Origin: Taishania sp.
GTDB taxonomy: Bacteria; Bacteroidota; Bacteroidia; Flavobacteriales_D; Crocinitomicaceae
Length of the DNA stretch: 64,000 nucleotides
Assembly (NCBI GenBank): GCA_030150045.1
Contig: JASLGM010000031.1
Span: forward strand, 1-64,000
Direction of reading: 5' to 3'
The position numbers and the translations under genes were made by a program. The notes under the pieces are model-generated. The model saw only the letters and a program-made list of their open reading frames with translations. It was not told where the DNA came from and ran no database searches. Of this stretch, positions 56,233 to 64,000 are shown one piece after another; position 1 is the stretch's first letter; every line of letters starts with the position of its first letter.

Positions 56233-57243
56233 ATGAACATTATAGTACCTATGGCTGGTCGTGGCAGCCGCTTAAGACCACATACATTAACTGTACCTAA
56301 ACCTTTAGTACCCGTTGGAGGAAAACCAATTGTACACCGTTTAGTTGAAGATATTGCTGACGTTTTAGATCAAAAAATTGATGAAATTGCATTCATTATT
56401 GGTGATTTTGGAGCAGAGGTAGAAGAAGAATTATTAAAAGTAGCTGAGAAATTAGGTGCTAAAGGATCAATTCATTATCAAGATCAGCCACTAGGAACAG
56501 CACATGCTGTACTTTGCGCAAAAGAAAAATTAGTAGGTCCAACGGTTGTCGCATTTGCAGATACTTTATTCAAAGCGGATTTCAAAATTGACCCAAGTGT
56601 AGACGGGATTTTATGGGTGAAACAAATCGAAGATCCTTCTGCTTTTGGTGTTGTAAAGATGAATGAAGGAGGAGATATTATTGATTTCGTTGAAAAACCA
56701 CAAACATTTGTTTCTGACTTAGCAATGATTGGTATTTACTACTTCCGTGAAGGTGAACGATTACGAACTGAATTAGAATATTTAATTAACAACAACATCA
56801 TTAAAGGTGGAGAATACCAATTACCTGATGCTTTACGCAGATTAACAGAAGCAGGGTATACATTTAAACCAGGTGAAGTAAAAGAATGGTTAGATTGTGG
56901 GAATAAGGAAGTAACCGTTTACACGAATCAACGCGTTATCGAATTCGATCAAGAAAAAGGAATCAAACAAGAAAGAAAAGATTTAGTTCTAAAGAACGGT
57001 TTGATTATTGAACCTTGCTTTATCGGAGAAGGAGTATTCATTGAAAATTCCATTGTTGGGCCCCATGTTTCAATTGGTAAAAACGGGAAAATCAGCCATT
57101 CGATCGTGAAAAACACAATCATCCAAAATAATTCTACCCTAAACAACGTAGTATTAGAGAACGCAATGATTGGTTCAAATGCACACTTTACAAAAACCGC
57201 TAACGATGTAAGTCTTGGCGATTACTCAACAATAAACGGATAA
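56233..57243 (+). CDS. Sugar-1-phosphate nucleotidyltransferase with hexapeptide repeats
   Basis: 336 residues. The N-terminal nucleotidyltransferase signature is MAGRGSRLRPHTLTVPKPL, with DTLFKAD, SAFGVVK and FVEKP. The C terminus has left-handed beta-helix hexapeptide repeats (IVGPHVSIG, TIIQNNSTL, NAMIGSNAHF). This is the glucose-1-phosphate thymidylyl/GDP-mannose pyrophosphorylase-like group; the exact sugar is not clear. It follows dut by 5 bases and precedes the TPR lipoprotein by 2 bases. The same gene order occurs in many Bacteroidota. Confidence 0.88.
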   Translation: MNIIVPMAGRGSRLRPHTLTVPKPLVPVGGKPIVHRLVEDIADVLDQKIDEIAFIIGDFGAEVEEELLKVAEKLGAKGSIHYQDQPLGTAHAVLCAKEKLVGPTVVAFADTLFKADFKIDPSVDGILWVKQIEDPSAFGVVKMNEGGDIIDFVEKPQTFVSDLAMIGIYYFREGERLRTELEYLINNNIIKGGEYQLPDALRRLTEAGYTFKPGEVKEWLDCGNKEVTVYTNQRVIEFDQEKGIKQERKDLVLKNGLIIEPCFIGEGVFIENSIVGPHVSIGKNGKISHSIVKNTIIQNNSTLNNVVLENAMIGSNAHFTKTANDVSLGDYSTING

Positions 57244-57245
57244 TT

Positions 57246-58982
57246 ATGAGAAGTTGTTTCCCTATTATTTTTTCAGCTTTTGTACTTGCATCTTGCGGTG
57301 CTTCTAAAAAATCAGTGGGAACAACACCCGTGAAAACCGTGTCTACGGCCGATTTCCCTTACATTGAATCTTTTCATGAAGGCGTACGACTGAATCTAAG
57401 AAATGATGTTGTTGGAGCAAAGAAAGCATTTGAAAAATGTCTAAGTATCCGTCAAAACGATGATGCCGTATACTATGGTTTATCGCAAGTTGCTATCAAA
57501 GAAAAGGATTTACCAAAAGCCATTTCATATATGCAAAAGGCCTATGAAATAGATAAATCCAACATTTGGTACACGGAAGAAATTGCTGTCTTATTATACG
57601 ACAATCAACAATACGAAAAAGCCATACCTTACTTCAAAAAATTGGTGGAATATGAACCCCACAATCTTTCTTGGTTATACGGTTATGGTGAATGTTTACT
57701 CCGAAATGGGAAATTAGAAGAAAGCATCAAGGTCTTGGATCAAGCGGAAGTAGTCGTTGGTCTGCATCCCGATCTGATTGCCGAAAAATACAACCTTTTA
57801 ATGTCCTTGAAAAAGGAAGATCAAGCGATAAAAGAGGTAGAAAGAGCTTTGGTTGAACATCCGTTTGACACACGGTTAACCGCAATATTAGTCGATCACT
57901 ATTTCAAAAAAGGGAACGACAAAAAAGGATTTGAATACCTCCAAAAACTAGCAGAAGCAGATCCTGAAAACGGAAGAGCACACATCGCTTTAGGAGAATA
58001 CTTCACTAAAACAAACGATCGTGAAAAAGCGTTCACCCATTTTATTGAAGGATTTAGAAGTACAGATGTAGACATTGACACCAAAATGTCAGTCGTTCTA
58101 TTTTTACAAGAAACAAATCTTAAAAAAGATGCAAGAATAGACACATTGCTAAACATTCTTTTAGTTGTACATCCCTCCGAGGCAAAATCTTACTCCTTGA
58201 AAGGAGACCAAATGATGCACGCTAACAAGTACAAAGAAGCATTAGAATTCTACAAACAAGCACTGGTTTATGAAAAGAACATTTTTCCTATTTGGAATCA
58301 AGTAATCATGATTCAATATACGGAAGAAGAATATGAAGAAATGTTTGAGTATGCCAGCGATTGTTTAAATTACTTTAGCAATCAGAACATGGTTTATCTG
58401 TTAAAAGGAATAGCTGCTTTAGAAACAAAACAACCTCAAATAGCCGTAGAAACTTTAGAAATGGGTAGGCATTTAGTCGGGAAAGACGAAGTTGATATTC
58501 GCAATGAATTTGATGTCAATTTAGGTCGTGCTTATTTTGGAGTTAAGGATTACGCAAATGGAGAGAAATACTTCAAAAATGCAATGCAAGCAGATCCTAA
58601 AAAACTACTATTTAGAAACAAGTATGCTGACGTTTTAGTCGAAAATAACATGAAACTAGACGTAGCACTTTCCATCAGTAATGACCTAATTAAAATAGAA
58701 CCTAACTTTGCCAACTACCACAATACAAGAGCGAACGTGAATTTTGCACTTGGAAAATACGATGAAGCATTAAGTGATTATGAAAAAGCATTGTTACTAA
58801 GTAAAATAAGCAATGCCAAAAGCACGCTTCTTATCATCGAAAAAATTGGAGATTCATACTTCAAACTAGGTAAAACGGATACCGCTTTAGAATATTGGAA
58901 AACAGCAAAAGATGAAGGCAGAGAAACCGACATTTTAAATAAAAAGATTAACACAAAAACATATTATGCATATCCTCAATAA
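57246..58982 (+). CDS. TPR-repeat lipoprotein
   Basis: 578 residues. A signal peptide with a lipobox (VLASCGAS, Cys about 17) is followed by about a dozen tetratricopeptide repeats; examples are AISYMQKAYEIDKSN, PYFKKLVEYEPHN, ALEFYKQALVYEKN and YFKNAMQADPKK. Repeat proteins like this usually serve as scaffold. It is encoded between the nucleotidyltransferase and DUF4292 genes, overlapping the latter by 17 bases, and is likely to be part of an envelope-assembly set. Confidence 0.88.
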   Translation: MRSCFPIIFSAFVLASCGASKKSVGTTPVKTVSTADFPYIESFHEGVRLNLRNDVVGAKKAFEKCLSIRQNDDAVYYGLSQVAIKEKDLPKAISYMQKAYEIDKSNIWYTEEIAVLLYDNQQYEKAIPYFKKLVEYEPHNLSWLYGYGECLLRNGKLEESIKVLDQAEVVVGLHPDLIAEKYNLLMSLKKEDQAIKEVERALVEHPFDTRLTAILVDHYFKKGNDKKGFEYLQKLAEADPENGRAHIALGEYFTKTNDREKAFTHFIEGFRSTDVDIDTKMSVVLFLQETNLKKDARIDTLLNILLVVHPSEAKSYSLKGDQMMHANKYKEALEFYKQALVYEKNIFPIWNQVIMIQYTEEEYEEMFEYASDCLNYFSNQNMVYLLKGIAALETKQPQIAVETLEMGRHLVGKDEVDIRNEFDVNLGRAYFGVKDYANGEKYFKNAMQADPKKLLFRNKYADVLVENNMKLDVALSISNDLIKIEPNFANYHNTRANVNFALGKYDEALSDYEKALLLSKISNAKSTLLIIEKIGDSYFKLGKTDTALEYWKTAKDEGRETDILNKKINTKTYYAYPQ

Positions 58983-59760
58983 ATGGATCTTTCTTTCCCC
59001 TGTCCTATTGCTGTTAGCTTGTTCACCGAAGACAACTCCAGTTGGTAATACCTACAAATTAGATCCCGTTGAACAACACGAAATGATTGCAGCATTGCAG
59101 CAAATTAACGATGAAGTTCCAGAACACTTTTTTGCGAAAACAGATACAAAATTTCAAAATAAGAAAAACAACTACAGCTTTAAAACTTCTTTACGAATGG
59201 TAAAAGATTCGGCGTTAAATGCATTCATAACGTATGCGAAAATTCCAATCATTACCGCACAAATTGAAACCGACAGCGTTCACATCATCAACCGACGCGA
59301 AAAATGCTTTATACAAGAAAAACTAGACTTCTTCAAAGCCAACTTCGGTGTAGATTTTTCTTATGAAAACATACAGCAAATCTTTTTAGGAAAGGCCATA
59401 GGATTTGAATTGGACAATGTATTTACGATAAGCCCCGATCCTTATCATTACATCCTTTCTACTTTCAACAAAAAAGCAACTAAAGACGGAAATGCTTTCG
59501 TTATAACCTATCATTTTAATAATGACCTAAAGACCTTGCGAAGCACAACCATGGAAAGTGCCGATAAAAGTACGAAAGTAACCATCGAATACATTAATTA
59601 TCAGGAAGTGGAAAAATACAACTTCCCCAAAACCATAATATTACAAATAAAAACACCAAAAGACACCCATCTGGTTACCTTAAATTATGAAACAATTGAG
59701 GTCAATACCCCAAGAGAACTGTCCATTGTCATTCCTGAAAATTATGTCCGCTGTCAATAA
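58966..59760 (+). CDS. DUF4292 family lipoprotein
   Basis: 264 residues. The lipobox is LLLACS near residue 19. The body is beta-rich and resembles the LolA/LolB-like beta-half barrel reported for DUF4292-type proteins, but I infer that only from pattern. It is encoded between the TPR and EnvC-like genes, overlapping both by 17 bases, an arrangement conserved in Bacteroidota. It may bind lipid or assist envelope assembly. Confidence 0.85.
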   Translation: MHILNKWIFLSPVLLLLACSPKTTPVGNTYKLDPVEQHEMIAALQQINDEVPEHFFAKTDTKFQNKKNNYSFKTSLRMVKDSALNAFITYAKIPIITAQIETDSVHIINRREKCFIQEKLDFFKANFGVDFSYENIQQIFLGKAIGFELDNVFTISPDPYHYILSTFNKKATKDGNAFVITYHFNNDLKTLRSTTMESADKSTKVTIEYINYQEVEKYNFPKTIILQIKTPKDTHLVTLNYETIEVNTPRELSIVIPENYVRCQ

Positions 59761-61105
59761 CTTAATCCTCTTATTATTTGTTCTTTTTTTAACACCCGTT
59801 TTTGCGCAAACGACAAGTGAAAAGTTGAAAAAAGAGCAACAGGCCTTGGAGAAGAATATTTCCAACACTGTTTTGTTGCTTGAAAAAACGAAGTCCACAC
59901 TAAAAACCAGTCAACAGGATTTGATGTTACTTAATTCTCAAATATCGAATAGAGAGAAACTATTGCGCAACTATGACAACCAAATCCGAAATGCGGACGT
60001 ACGAATTACTGAGAAAAGCAAACAAATAGAATCCTTAAAAGAGCAAGTTGAAGGCTTAAAAACCCAATATGCCAAACTACTTCAATACGCATACAAAAAC
60101 AGAAATAAATACGGACAGTTGATGTATATTTTCGCATCTGAAGATTATTATCAAGCCTTGAAACGCGCTAAATACTTAGATAAGATTCAAGAACTTCTCA
60201 AGAAACAATTCACGCTTATCGAACAACATCAAAACTTAATTGCCAAAGAAATAAAGGCAATTGAGACAGAAAAAACATATAAACAAACTCTTTTAGGCGA
60301 GAAAAAACAAGAAAGAAATGCTTTGGTGAATGACCAAGACAAGCAAACACAAGTATACAACGAGCTAAAAAAACAAGAGGGAACCATTTTTGCGAAACTG
60401 CAAGAAGAAGAAGCCAAACGCGCACAATTAAAAGCTCAGATTGATGCGGCAATTAAAAAAGAGATAGCAGAAGCGGAAGCCAAACGACAAAAAGCAGAAG
60501 CGGAAGCATTGGCAAAACGTAAAGCGGCAGAGAAAGCAGAAGCAGAACGAAAAGCAAGAGAAGCAGCCAAAAACACAGCAACAAAACCGGAAACCCCAAC
60601 AACGCCAGTGAAAGAAACACCTGTTGCAAAACCAGAACGCCCAATCGAACTCCCCGAGACCAAAGAAGCCATTGCCTTGAGCAACAATTTTGAAAACAAT
60701 AAAGGAAAGCTTCCGTGGCCCGTTGAAAAAGGATCAATCACCGAGGGTTTTGGAAAAAATGCCCATCCGACCATAGCTGGTGTGTACACAAATAACAATG
60801 GTGTTGACATTACGACACCAAAAAACGCAAATGTTCGCGCAATTTTCGATGGCGAAGTTTCCTCCGTGATTTCCATTGCTGGTGCTGGAAAAGTAGTCAT
60901 CATTAAACACGGAAATTACCGTACAGTTTACAGTAATCTCCAAAATGTATACGTGAACCAAGGCGATAAAATAACCACCAAACAAGCGATTGGAAGCTTA
61001 CTGGCAAAAGATGGAGAGTCCTTTTCAATTTCCCATTTTGAGGTGCATTTGGTGAGCGGTGGAAGCGTGCAAAGTTTGAATCCAAGCCTGTGGATTAACA
61101 GATAA
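59744..61105 (+). CDS. EnvC-like protein: coiled coil plus degenerate M23 domain
   Basis: 453 residues from ATG at 59744. A signal peptide (to FAQ), a long charged coiled coil (about 25-255), an Ala/Glu/Lys and Pro/Thr-rich linker, and a C-terminal LytM/M23 domain (about 330-453). The domain lacks the normal metal ligands: the first H of HxxxD reads NNGVD, and the HLH motif reads ISH in SISHFEVH. EnvC and NlpD have degenerate M23 domains and activate cell-wall amidases, so this is likely an amidase activator. Copy F of the dispersed element follows. Confidence 0.88.
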   Translation: MSAVNNLILLLFVLFLTPVFAQTTSEKLKKEQQALEKNISNTVLLLEKTKSTLKTSQQDLMLLNSQISNREKLLRNYDNQIRNADVRITEKSKQIESLKEQVEGLKTQYAKLLQYAYKNRNKYGQLMYIFASEDYYQALKRAKYLDKIQELLKKQFTLIEQHQNLIAKEIKAIETEKTYKQTLLGEKKQERNALVNDQDKQTQVYNELKKQEGTIFAKLQEEEAKRAQLKAQIDAAIKKEIAEAEAKRQKAEAEALAKRKAAEKAEAERKAREAAKNTATKPETPTTPVKETPVAKPERPIELPETKEAIALSNNFENNKGKLPWPVEKGSITEGFGKNAHPTIAGVYTNNNGVDITTPKNANVRAIFDGEVSSVISIAGAGKVVIIKHGNYRTVYSNLQNVYVNQGDKITTKQAIGSLLAKDGESFSISHFEVHLVSGGSVQSLNPSLWINR

Positions 61106-61148
61106 AACAACCATTTTCACCCATTATAAAGGAAATTTCTTTTCTGTT

Positions 61149-61554
61149 TTTTGGCAGCCTTTATCGGCCTGCGTGCTTTAGAGAACAATTGCAAAACGAA
61201 TTCACCAGCTGCTTGCCACGTGCTTCCTTTGGTCGCAGTGGCAATCTAGCGTTCATCTCTTTTTGCTATTGTTCAGCTATCGCCCTTCGTCCGGGCTGAA
61301 GATCTGTTTTCAACCCATTATTAGTCTTCTACGAAAAAAAAGTTATCTAAGAATAGTCCATGTGTATAAAATTGCTTTTTGACAATGGATTGCAAAACCA
61401 ATCGATAATCGTATGAAAAGAGAATAAAATTGGAAAACCCTGATTCGCGTTAGGGATAGGAGTGGCATCCTTTTGATGAACGCAGTGAAACAAAAGATAA
61501 AGCGGATAGCCCGTCCCCTCCCCAAGTATCTTGGAGAGGGGAAACGCCCAAAAT
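61149..61554 (+). repeat. Dispersed bipartite element, copy F (full length)
   Basis: It runs from TTTTGGCAGCC (61149) to AAACGCCCAAAA (61554). The 5' module closes with CAGCC (61155-61159) pairing with GGCTG (61294-61298) and has the central hairpin TTGCCAC/GTGGCAA (61213-61219, 61238-61244). The linker is the longest of all copies (about 150 bases). In the 3' module GCGTT (61447-61451) pairs with AACGC (61543-61547) around hairpin 1 (61467-61498) and hairpin 2 (61515-61541, 11 of 12 bp with a 3-base loop). It follows the EnvC-like gene in the same direction. Confidence 0.88.
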
Positions 61555-61581
61555 ATTGTAAAAGATAAAATGTATGGCAAC

Positions 61582-61608
61582 AAAAAAAGCCCACATCAGC
61601 GGGCTACA
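61582..61608 (-). terminator. Intrinsic terminator of the 48-residue membrane protein gene
   Basis: On the minus strand AGCCC pairs with GGGCT across an 8-base loop, followed by at least six T. It starts about 20 bases after the small gene's stop codon. Confidence 0.7.
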
Positions 61609-61627
61609 ATATTTTTATCGGTTTCGT

Positions 61628-61774
61628 TTATTTTTCTAAAATACGTTTAGGACGTAATTTTTCACGAATCCCTAATGTAATCCAGAATGGAAGAATAAAA
61701 CCTAGTAAGAAAAATAACATCCAAAATGCCATTCCTCCTAGTAATAAAAACAGTACAATTCCAAAAATGCTCAT
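61628..61774 (-). CDS. 48-residue membrane protein
   Basis: A short reading frame, ATG at 61774 to TAA at 61628. It encodes 48 residues, starting MSIFGIVLFLLLGGMAFWM, with a hydrophobic core of about 35 residues (two short or one long membrane helix) and a basic tail ending RPKRILEK. It has a terminator directly downstream, and no conflicting gene overlaps. The positive-inside rule would put the tail in the cytoplasm. I do not recognise a family. Confidence 0.6.
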   Translation of the reverse strand: MSIFGIVLFLLLGGMAFWMLFFLLGFILPFWITLGIREKLRPKRILEK

Positions 61775-61963
61775 TGCTCTATGATTTGTAAATCCGGTAT
61801 AAAATTAATAAAAAAACCAATAGCTGCAATACTTTTTTTGGTATATCTCTTAAATGCCGCTAAATTGAGGAAGCAAGCGCATGTTTTTGAATGATGTAAT
61901 GTAAAGAAAACATTATCATTTTTAGTTACGCATTATAAAAAAAAATAATTCATTCAAATTCCT
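61775..61963. other. Intergenic, no gene seen
   Basis: Divergent region between the small membrane protein (minus) and the IPExxxVDY gene (plus). AT-rich, with the promoter box of the latter at its right end. No other feature is seen. Confidence 0.4.
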
Positions 61964-61971
61964 TAAATTTG
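61964..61971 (+). promoter_or_regulatory. Putative -7 box of the IPExxxVDY-pyk operon
   Basis: TAAATTTG matches TAnnTTTG, only 8 bases before the ATG at 61980, so any leader would be very short or absent. Confidence 0.5.
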
Positions 61972-61979
61972 CATACTTT

Positions 61980-62414
61980 ATGTCGAAGATAAAAAAATAC
62001 CAAATTGCTTTTGACCTTGATGTTAACTATGATATGATTGGGATTTCTAGTCATCATCAAGGATACAGACTTGCTTGGAATATGAATAAGTTTTTAGAAC
62101 TTAATCTAAGTTTGTCATTAGAGCCTTTTGTTATCACTGTTATTAAAAAAGGTAATTATGAACATCAAGAATTTTCGATGTTTGAATACGACGACGAGAG
62201 TAATAAAGTAAAATATTATTTGATTAGAAACAAAGAGAACGGAAAATTTCTCGTTCCCGAACAGCCCAATATTGATTATTTCCTTTTTATTGTAGAAACA
62301 GGAATGGTTGATGTAAAAACGCTGTGTGACAACCTGAAAAGCATTCCAGTTGTTTTGGCTGTTTTTCATATGGATCCGTTGGGAATTAGTTCAACCGAAA
62401 ACATTGTTTTTTAG
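61980..62414 (+). CDS. IPExxxVDY family protein
   Basis: 144 residues. The family-defining motif appears as VPEQPNIDYFLFI (I/V-P-E-xxx-I-D-Y). The family is restricted to Bacteroidota and often lies beside pyruvate kinase, as here (11 bases apart). It has no signal peptide or membrane segment. Function is unknown; a role related to pyruvate kinase or its expression is only suggested by the constant neighbour. Confidence 0.88.
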   Translation: MSKIKKYQIAFDLDVNYDMIGISSHHQGYRLAWNMNKFLELNLSLSLEPFVITVIKKGNYEHQEFSMFEYDDESNKVKYYLIRNKENGKFLVPEQPNIDYFLFIVETGMVDVKTLCDNLKSIPVVLAVFHMDPLGISSTENIVF

Positions 62415-62425
62415 ATTATTAGATT

Positions 62426-63844
62426 ATGAAAAGAACAAAAATAGTAGCAACATTAGGTCCTGCTACATCTAGTAAAGAAACCTTAAAGCACATGATTTTG
62501 GAAGGCTTGAACGTTTGTCGTTTGAACTTTTCACATGGGGCGTATGAAGCGCATTTACAAGCCATCAAATACATTCGTGAATTGAATGAAGAGTTGGCAA
62601 GTAATGTGGCGATTTTAGCGGATTTACAAGGTCCAAAAATCCGTACCAATGAAATGGAAAACAACGGAGTTTTACTTGTAAACGGTTCGATTGTAAAAAT
62701 CACAACTGAACCTGTACTTGGAACCGCAGAACATTTTTCGATCAATTACCCGCAATTGCCGAAAGACGTAAATCCAGGAGAACGCATCTTGTTAGATGAT
62801 GGTAAATTGGCTTTAGAAGTAACTGAAACGGATAAAGATACTACGTTCTTTGCGAAGGTAATTCACGGTGGTTTATTGTCTTCTAAGAAAGGTGTAAACT
62901 TCCCAAACACAGCGATTTCTATGCCTTCACTAACGGAAAAAGACCGTAAAGATCTTGACTTTGCTTTGGAGCACGGTGTAGATTGGATTGGTTTATCATT
63001 CGTTCGTTCGGCTCAAGACGTTCGTGAATTGAAGAACATCATTGCTCACCGTGGTGCAAAAGCGAAAGTGATTGCTAAGATTGAAAAACCGGAAGCGGTT
63101 GAAGCGATTGAAGATATCATCAAAGAAGCTGATGCGCTTATGGTTGCTCGTGGAGATTTAGGTGTTGAGGTTCCTTACCAAAGCGTTCCATTGATCCAAA
63201 AGAAAGTGATTCACCGCGCACGCATGAATGCTAAACCAGTGATTGTAGCAACACAAATGATGGAATCCATGATTACGAACATTATGCCGACACGCGCAGA
63301 AGTGAATGACGTAGCGAATGCGGTTCTTGATGGTGCTGACGCTGTAATGTTATCAGGAGAAACATCGGTTGGAGCACATCCAATTGAAGTAATCAAAACG
63401 ATGGCAAACATTGTTATGGAAATGGAAAACTACGATCATATTTATAACAAAGAGGAATTGCCTGAGAAAAACCAAGCACGATTTATAACGGATTCAATTT
63501 GTTTTAATGCATGTCGTCTTTCTCAACGTGTTGAAGCAGATGCTATTTTAACGATGTCTTTTTCAGGATACACCGCTTACAAAATTGCTTCTCAGCGTCC
63601 TAAAGCTCCGATTTATGTATTTACAAGTAACCGTAGCATCTTGACGCAGATCAATTTAATATGGGGGGTTCAAGGATTTTACTACGACAAACGTATTTCT
63701 ACAGACCATACCATTACAGACATTAAAAACCTATTAAAAGACAAAGGCTTGTTACACGACGGAAACCTAGTGATTAACATTGCTTCTATTCCTTTAGAAG
63801 AACTTGGAAAGTCAAATATGGTTAAATTAAGTTATGTTGATTAA
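62426..63844 (+). CDS. pyk: Pyruvate kinase
   Basis: 472 residues. N-terminal TKIVATLGPATSS, the substrate-binding NFSHGAYEAH, the catalytic Lys and metal ligands around AKIEKPEAVE and MVARGDLGVEVP, and the helix ATQMMESMITN are all in place. It makes pyruvate and ATP from phosphoenolpyruvate. The C-terminal regulatory domain is short, as in other bacterial forms of this length. It follows the IPExxxVDY gene on one transcript. Confidence 0.97.
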   Translation: MKRTKIVATLGPATSSKETLKHMILEGLNVCRLNFSHGAYEAHLQAIKYIRELNEELASNVAILADLQGPKIRTNEMENNGVLLVNGSIVKITTEPVLGTAEHFSINYPQLPKDVNPGERILLDDGKLALEVTETDKDTTFFAKVIHGGLLSSKKGVNFPNTAISMPSLTEKDRKDLDFALEHGVDWIGLSFVRSAQDVRELKNIIAHRGAKAKVIAKIEKPEAVEAIEDIIKEADALMVARGDLGVEVPYQSVPLIQKKVIHRARMNAKPVIVATQMMESMITNIMPTRAEVNDVANAVLDGADAVMLSGETSVGAHPIEVIKTMANIVMEMENYDHIYNKEELPEKNQARFITDSICFNACRLSQRVEADAILTMSFSGYTAYKIASQRPKAPIYVFTSNRSILTQINLIWGVQGFYYDKRISTDHTITDIKNLLKDKGLLHDGNLVINIASIPLEELGKSNMVKLSYVD

Positions 63845-63884
63845 TTTATTCCCATCTTTAGGGAGAAGTTAAAAAAATACACTT

Positions 63885-64000
63885 TTGAAAAAAACACTTA
63901 CTAATACAATACTACCAATGCTGTTCCTTATCTTTTTAGGGAACAGCATTGTCTTTTCACAATGTGCCACAGAAGTGGAGATTGCTGAAGGAGAAACCAT
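63885..64000 (+). CDS. Start of a secreted protein (cut by the window end)
   Basis: Open to the window end from a TTG at 63885. The translation opens MKKTLTNTILPMLFLIFLGN and then reads SIVFSQC, a typical signal peptide with a cleavage site near FSQ. The mature part is only partly visible. The ATG at 63918 would give a shorter start. The window holds about 38 codons, so the product cannot be identified. A perfect 12-bp hairpin lies within the signal-peptide codons. Confidence 0.5.
   Translation, partial: MKKTLTNTILPMLFLIFLGNSIVFSQCATEVEIAEGET

Noticed and set aside
60436..60903. 155-residue minus-strand reading frame
   Set aside because: It is the antisense shadow of the Ala/Lys-rich linker of the EnvC-like gene.
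61343..61594. Two overlapping short minus-strand reading frames in and after copy F
   Set aside because: They cover the element's 3' module and its flank, and the frames are not shared with copies B and E.

Overview
The window is a stretch of low-GC chromosome from a Bacteroidota bacterium, most likely order Flavobacteriales. The evidence is a type IX secretion sorting domain, DUF4270 and DUF4292 lipoproteins, an IPExxxVDY-family gene next to pyruvate kinase, and repeated TAnnTTTG promoter boxes. A Crocinitomicaceae/Fluviicola-like origin is my guess from overall gene content, not something the sequence proves. There is no prophage, CRISPR array, transposase or rRNA. Genes are dense, often overlapping by a few bases, and most are housekeeping or envelope genes.

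Layout. 1-2.1 kb: a secreted esterase bracketed by two near-identical intergenic repeats. 2.1-4.6 kb: an outer membrane barrel and a phosphate transporter with its PhoU-like partner. 4.8-9.1 kb: a thioredoxin-like DUF255 protein, a secreted protein, an epimerase and an alkyltransferase-like protein. 9-16 kb: glmS, DUF4270 lipoprotein and a short glycogen synthase, divergent from panC-panD, a lysylphosphatidylglycerol-synthase-like membrane protein and the heptose adenylyltransferase. 16-26.7 kb: gpmI, a histidine kinase, two amidohydrolase-family proteins, a serine hydrolase, lipB and a PGI/PMI isomerase. 26.8-30 kb: thioesterase, then thyA-capA-folA. 30.4-33.1 kb: histidine kinase, rhodanese, TrxR-like ferredoxin-NADP reductase. 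33.2-39.6 kb: surface-polysaccharide genes (ligase/polymerase, chain-length regulator, flippase) next to a two-component pair. About 40 kb: initiator tRNA. 40.3-43.4 kb: era, der and ppx. 43.5-47 kb: a giant outer membrane protein. 47.8-53.3 kb: a T9SS cargo protein, hemJ and two tandem membrane glycosyltransferases. 53.4-61.1 kb: enoyl-CoA hydratase, flippase, dut, nucleotidyltransferase, TPR and DUF4292 lipoproteins and an EnvC-like protein. 61.6-64 kb: a 48-residue membrane protein, an IPExxxVDY protein, pyruvate kinase and the start of a secreted protein.

The most unusual content is non-coding. Six intergenic copies or fragments of one element occur at 137-388, 1767-2097, 39766-39916, 43383-43500, 47144-47503 and 61149-61554. 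A full copy runs about 330-405 bases. Comparing copies shows two modules. The 5' module is closed by a long-range stem whose two strands change together between copies. The 3' module has two hairpins whose stem sequences differ completely between copies while pairing is kept, set in strongly conserved blocks. One copy has only the 5' module and one only the 3' module. Five of six copies lie just downstream of a gene or tRNA and point the same way. This looks like a structured RNA or a mobile hairpin element; I cannot name a described family for it.
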